This document shows, piece after piece, positions 59,802 through 64,000 of a stretch of 64,000 nucleotides of DNA (the first letter of the stretch is position 1; every line of letters starts with the position of its first letter). Origin of the DNA: Drosophila persimilis (lineage: Eukaryota > Arthropoda > Insecta > Diptera > Drosophilidae); contig NW_020825294.1 in assembly GCF_003286085.1 (NCBI RefSeq), positions 5,766,001 to 5,830,000 of the forward strand. The letters run 5' to 3'. The notes under the pieces were generated by a model. It made no database searches. It worked only from the letters and a program-made list of their open reading frames with translations, and was not told where the DNA came from. The translations under genes and the position numbers were made by a program.

Positions 59802-61616
59802 TTATCTTTTCTGCTTTCCCTTGTTCCAGTTTTTCTTGGCAAAGGGTTTCTTGCCCTTACCCCCACCCCCATTGGCCATTGGCTTCATGCGCTTTCGCGC
59901 GCCCGCAAAGTGCTCTGAATCATCGTGATTGTCCCCCCCACGCTTGTGACCCCTGCCGCCCTTGGTGTCCTCAAGATCTTTCAGCTCCAGCTTCGCCGTA
60001 CGCTGAGCCTCAGCCACACGCTCCTGCAGGGCCATCACCTCGTCCTCCTCACACTTGTAGAGCGGCAGCTGTTTGCCCAGCAGATGCTCGATTCGCTGAT
60101 ACAGCTCGATATCATATTGGCTGACAATGGTGATGGCCTTGCCCGAGCGGCCCGCTCGAGCTGTACGCCCCACTCGATGAATGTAGTCCTTGCTGTGGGT
60201 GGGTATGTCAAAGTTCACGACCACATCGACATGCGGAATGTCCAGGCCACGTGAAGCCACGTCTGTGGAGATTAGAATGGAGCGATTCTTGGCCTTGAAT
60301 TTGTTGAGCGCCGCCAGACGCTTGTTCTGCGACATTTGCCCATGCAGGGGAATGGCGGCCAGTCCCAGGGCTCGCAGCATTAGGGCGGTCTTCACAGTGT
60401 TGTTGCAGGTGCTGCAGAAAATCATGAAGCTATTGCCGGCCAGCTCGTTGAGTATGTGAACTAGATATACATCCTTGTACTTGACGGGTATGAAAAGGTA
60501 CGATTGCTGCAGCTGCTCTACGGTCTGATACTTGTTAGAGACCTCCACTTTGACGGGATCTTTCAATGAAGCCCTCTGAAGCTTCTTAACTTTCTTGGTC
60601 ATTGTGGCACTGAACAGGAATGTGCGACGTTCACGTGGCAATACCTTTAGTATTTTGTCGAGCTCCACCTCAAAATCCATGTTAAGAATTCGATCTGCCT
60701 CGTCCATGACCAAATATTTGATGGCCTTCAAATTGAAGCCCTTCATGTTCTCCAAGTGGTCTACCAGACGGCCCGGTGTGGCAATGATTATGTGCGGTTT
60801 CTTGGCTAGCTGCAGGCCCTGTGCAACCATGTCCATGCCACCCACAACCACACAGCATTTAATGCCAATTCCGCTGCCTGTAAGAAACAAAAACTTGCAT
60901 GAGATATGAGTTCATAAGAGAATTAGTTCAGTGGCTGTAGCCGGTGTGCTCAGAGGTAGTGACGAATAAATAAAATAATAATTTCATGGCTTCGTTAAAC
61001 AACAAAATCAAAACTGGTTTAACATCATTGTGCAAAAGGAAAGATCTATAGTCTAGCACTAGCTGACCACTTACCAAGCGCCTCGAACTGTTCGCCTATT
61101 TGGAAGGCCAATTCACGTGTGGGCGTTAGCACTAGCGCGAAATACCGCTGCGGGCTCTCCAGTAGCGCATGCAAAATGGGCAGAGCAAAGGCTCCCGTCT
61201 TGCCAGAGCCCGTTTCGGCCAGGCCGATCACATCCTTGCCTTGAAGTGCCACTGGTATCGCCTCTCTTTGGATTTTGGATGGTGCCTTCCATTTCAGTTC
61301 ATCACATGCCTGGCACAGCGTGTCGTTCAGACCCTGTGGACCGATCAATCGTTAAATACAACCAATTCAAGGCGCGGGGTTTACGGTAACATACAAGGTC
61401 CTTCCATGTCAACTTTTGATCCTCAGTTGGTGCAGCAGTGTCCGACTCGGAGCCACTTGCTGCGGGCTCGTCCTCGTCCTCGCTATCTACTTCGTTGACA
61501 TCATTTTCGTTGTCCGACTCCTCATTCTGGTCTTCCCCCTCCTCCTCTTCTCCACTAAGCTCTTCCTCGTCACTGGTCTGCAACTGCGCTTGCTCGTCTT
61601 CTGAAGTTTCCGACAT
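59802..61616 (-). CDS. DDX47: DEAD-box RNA helicase DDX47/Rrp3, three exons, 518 aa
   Basis: Exons on the minus strand are 61616-61395, 61333-61075 and 60877-59802. The N-terminal 70 residues are very acidic. Helicase motifs are complete: the Q motif ([15 protein letters not shown]), [25 protein letters not shown], a conserved region with [10 protein letters not shown] and [10 protein letters not shown]. The C-terminus is basic, Lys- and Gly-rich. Yeast Rrp3 and human DDX47 act in early 18S rRNA processing in the nucleolus. It is probably the fly gene CG9253. A DRE at 61678-61685 lies 62 bases before the start codon. Confidence 0.94.
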
Positions 61617-61677
61617 TTTGTTAAAAAATTTTCATGGTGCAGATATACCAGTCCACGCACGTGGTCGCCGTCTCGTA

Positions 61678-61685
61678 TATCGATA
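61678..61685. promoter_or_regulatory. DRE upstream of the DDX47 gene
   Basis: Perfect TATCGATA 62 bases before the start codon, within an alternating CGTATATCGATAAG context. DREF/BEAF-type sites at this distance are usual for housekeeping fly genes. Confidence 0.65.
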
Positions 61686-62277
61686 AGATATCGAGCTTAG
61701 CCCACTTAACCCCCCTCTACTTAAACAGTTTAACCACTTGAGGTAAATGGCGGAATATATTACTGATTGCAAATTCTTCTTGTAGATCCGTGCCATCTTT
61801 CCTCTGAATTAAAAAATGTATATCTATATTAAATATTATTAATATGGGGTGGGATATTAAAATACCCCTTTGGTTTACAATGGGTTAATCGTTCTCGGTC
61901 AAGGATTGGAAACCATATTCCTCGATTTTGATATTCCGTGGAATAATACTAGCTAGATAGAACATTTAGCCATGCCCACATTATTTTATTAAATTAATGA
62001 GTAAATTTTCCACTTAACTGGTTCAATTCAAATACTTGCTTTTATTGGATTTTACATAAGCAAGGTTTTAATGGAAAAGGTAAACAAAAAATTCGTAAGA
62101 GAGTAATCGTTCCCATTGATTAATTCTTTTACATATGAAAATGTATCCTGATCCCGATACACAATCTCGTCAAAGATAAGACTAACGCATTTTTCAAAGT
62201 TAAAGTTTGACAGTTATTATTTATTATAATGAGAAATTTACTTAAAACATTAAGCAATTGCGGTATCATTTGAGAAA
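61686..62277. other. Gap between the DDX47 gene and the BTB-BACK gene, mostly dispersed repeat
   Basis: Dispersed-repeat sequence occupies about 61701-62085 and the 3' UTR of the BTB-BACK gene the rest. No gene is recognised. Confidence 0.6.
61701..62085 (+). repeat. Dispersed repeat, copy B (longest)
   Basis: This copy joins the parts seen separately at 36959-37180 and 52907-53075, so it defines an element of at least 385 bases. No coding frame, no clear terminal repeats. It begins with CCCACTTAACCC just after the DRE of the DDX47 gene. Confidence 0.6.
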
Positions 62278-63561
62278 TTACATGGCCACCTGATGGGCAT
62301 CGACGACCAACTCATCCCCATGCGATGGCGGACCGTCTCCCTCCCACAGCTCCTGCAAGGACCCGATGTACTCTTCAAATTCGTTTGCGTTGAAATTGTG
62401 GGTTACAGAAACTCCTAGGACGTACTTGTGGTACGGGCAATTGAGATGGTAGACGTACTTGCGAGGTTTGGTTACTGGCAACCGATGCACCTTCATGTGA
62501 TTCAAATAGCGGTCACGGTCCCCATTGAAAGAGTCGGCCATGGCGACGTAGGACATGGCATCGGTAAGGATCGATTCTGTTGTAGGATCCGTGTTGAAGG
62601 CGAGCAGAATGGGGTCTGCCGAGAAAAGGTGAGCCTTGTCCGGGTGCGTGTAACCGTCGCGAAGTGTCCACAGGAAGACTATCGGCATTAGATTGAATCT
62701 TACGCAGTTCATTAGGCGACCCAGATGCTTCATGCGTTCGTCACGCGCCAGGTTCATCCAGCGCAGGACCAGAAAGAAGACCTCTATTTCGGAGTTAACT
62801 CCGATAGTGTTGCGCATGAGTAGGTTTTCCAGGTCATCAACTGAGAGCTCGGTGAAATATTTGCTTCCCACGAGCGCTAGGAAGTAATTGCGAATCCTTC
62901 CATTCATCGCATTGCATAAATCACGAAGTTCCGGGTATGCCTTTGCCTTGCGAAACACCATAAAGGCGGCCTTTTCGCGCAGACTATTGGAGGCCAGCAC
63001 CTCCCAACATTTGGGTTCAAGTAGGCCAATCTTCAGGTACTTTGCGACCTGGAGTGTTTCCACCACGTCGCTGCTGCTGGGCGGCTTCTGGAGGCGCATC
63101 CATTCGTAGGCGCACTTGAAACCTCTGGCCGGCACTTCACTTGGCGAAAAGTTAAAGCTGGAGGCACGCCAGTCGCATCTCGCGAACCACACCGAATAGC
63201 ACTTGACAAGGTTTGGTATGCAGTAAAACCGACTCCCCTCGATATTCACCTCCAATGTGGCCCCTGCGTTGTCTCTCACCTGTTCGGCGAGTATTTCGGA
63301 GATCGGCTTCTTGTGCGGTAATGTTCCCACGTAAATAGGATTATCCTGCAGGGGCAAGAAGTTGAAGAGGGAGCGTTGGGGAACCGTCTGCTCTCCCAAG
63401 CTCCCGTATTCCTCGGGAGAGATCAACCAGCAGTGAGTATCCTTGGTTCCAGCAGTAGGCTTCTGCTCTCCTAAGGCAGAACTGGTCACATCTGACATCT
63501 GCGAGATGGTTGTCTGGTCGGTGCTGGACTTAGTTTTAATTTCATTATTTAATTCAGACAT
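62278..63561 (-). CDS. BTB-BACK (Kelch-like without Kelch) protein, single exon, 427 aa
   Basis: The N-terminal 90 residues are Ser/Thr-rich. A BTB-like domain follows at about 85-190 (LEVNIEGSRFYCIPN start, then ECL-type helix features replaced by VKCYSVWFARC), then a BACK domain with the FTELSVDDLENLL helix and EIEVFFLVLRWM at about 235-280. No Kelch repeats follow. Such proteins are usually Cullin-3 adaptors, but this role is inferred. The start ATG at 63561 (MSELNNEIKTK) is the first in frame. Many flies have testis-biased genes of this type. I cannot name an orthologue. Confidence 0.82.
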   Translation of the reverse strand: MSELNNEIKTKSSTDQTTISQMSDVTSSALGEQKPTAGTKDTHCWLISPEEYGSLGEQTVPQRSLFNFLPLQDNPIYVGTLPHKKPISEILAEQVRDNAGATLEVNIEGSRFYCIPNLVKCYSVWFARCDWRASSFNFSPSEVPARGFKCAYEWMRLQKPPSSSDVVETLQVAKYLKIGLLEPKCWEVLASNSLREKAAFMVFRKAKAYPELRDLCNAMNGRIRNYFLALVGSKYFTELSVDDLENLLMRNTIGVNSEIEVFFLVLRWMNLARDERMKHLGRLMNCVRFNLMPIVFLWTLRDGYTHPDKAHLFSADPILLAFNTDPTTESILTDAMSYVAMADSFNGDRDRYLNHMKVHRLPVTKPRKYVYHLNCPYHKYVLGVSVTHNFNANEFEEYIGSLQELWEGDGPPSHGDELVVDAHQVAM

Positions 63562-63649
63562 TTTTGTTTGGTTTTGATCGTTCGATTTCAATTAATATTT
63601 TTCGGTTATTGAATATAGACATATAAGAATTTATTGGTATTGAGATTTT

Positions 63650-63745
63650 TAAAAATTAAACGTAATATATCGGTATTTTTGTGCGATAAACGGCACTTTT
63701 AGACGTATTTTACAGCACTGCTTGATAAATTTGATGGTCACACTG
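63650..63745 (-). promoter_or_regulatory. Core promoter motif 1 upstream of the BTB-BACK gene
   Basis: TGGTCACACTG at 63735-63745 matches fly core-promoter motif 1 (YGGTCACACTR), and ATCGGTATTTTT at about 63670 resembles motif 6. Both lie 110-180 bases upstream of the BTB-BACK start. The word could equally serve a gene beyond the window on the plus strand. Confidence 0.5.
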
Positions 63746-64000
63746 ATTCCTACTATTGATTGAAACAAAAATTTACGCAAATATAACAGGAATTTTTTTA
63801 TTCCAATGAAAAGTAAGAAAGCCCTGTAAAGTTCCATTGAGTGTGTGGTGGTGTCGGCATATAATGAGAAATGCAAGTGCATCATTAATTCCGAGTAGCG
63901 GTTACCTGTCGATTTTCTGTGCAGTGAAAACGCCTACCAATGCAAAAATCTGAAAGCCCTTGCATTTACTTTCATATCTCGGCCGCTGTCGCTGATCTAG
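63746..64000. other. Window end, no gene recognised
   Basis: No open frame with features. It may include the 5' part of a gene lying beyond the edge. Confidence 0.5.

Noticed and set aside
1..64000. tRNA, rRNA and CRISPR arrays
   Set aside because: Scanning by eye found no tRNA B-box with matching arms, no rRNA-like sequence and no regular spacer-repeat arrays. The exon array at 54.6-56.6 kb is spliced coding sequence, not CRISPR.

Overview
This is a stretch of an insect nuclear genome, almost certainly a Drosophila species other than D. melanogaster. Genes have short introns of about 50-75 bases with GT-AG ends plus a few very long ones, core-promoter words typical of flies are present (DRE, E-box motif 5, motif 6, motif 1), and the gene set and order match what I recall of cytological region 39B of chromosome arm 2L (Muller element B): Ret, Mcm10, bur, Acon, Noc2, nbr, a PLD3-like gene, Coq3, Mpp6, E2f2, del and the DDX47 helicase gene. 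I cannot fix the species; the obscura group is a guess.

Layout. 1-1170 holds a three-LIM-domain gene. 1170-22180 is dominated by the receptor tyrosine kinase Ret (six coding exons, an 8.1 kb first intron with AT-rich tandem repeats and old mobile-element sequence). 22181-29652 holds Mcm10 (minus) and the GMP synthetase gene bur (plus), head to head. 30937-31614 is a small MADF gene. 32482-36761 is mitochondrial aconitase. 37320-48384 is a dense housekeeping block: a PLD3-like paralogue that has lost its catalytic residues, NDUFAF2, Noc2, nibbler, the intact PLD3-like gene, Coq3 and Mpp6. 48616-50314 holds two more MADF genes. 50924-52307 is E2f2. 53515-54181 is a small hAT-type element with a perfect 8-base target-site duplication. 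54298-59055 is a rapidly evolving gene that I take to be deadlock (del), followed by a broken copy of its own 3' end. 59802-61616 is the DDX47/Rrp3 helicase gene and 62278-63561 a BTB-BACK gene.

The most unusual region is 53.5-59.8 kb. The N-terminal part of the putative Deadlock is built from eight tandemly repeated, phase-0 small exons, part of which arose by copying a two-exon block. One intron starts with GC. A further decayed exon unit lies in the array, degenerate repeats occur inside the long last exon, the 3' end has been duplicated and broken downstream, and a hAT element sits just over 100 bases before the start codon. In D. melanogaster, Deadlock links the HP1-like protein Rhino to Cutoff at piRNA source loci, so this may be a lineage-specific remodelling of a transposon-defence adaptor. 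The other standout is the PLD3-like pair, one of which has lost both HxK catalytic pairs.

Functionally the genes are mostly independent housekeeping units: DNA replication (Mcm10, E2f2), nucleotide and mitochondrial metabolism (bur, Acon, Coq3, NDUFAF2), rRNA and small RNA processing (Noc2, Mpp6, DDX47, nbr), signalling (Ret) and transposon control (del). Several are arranged as divergent pairs sharing short intergenic promoters.
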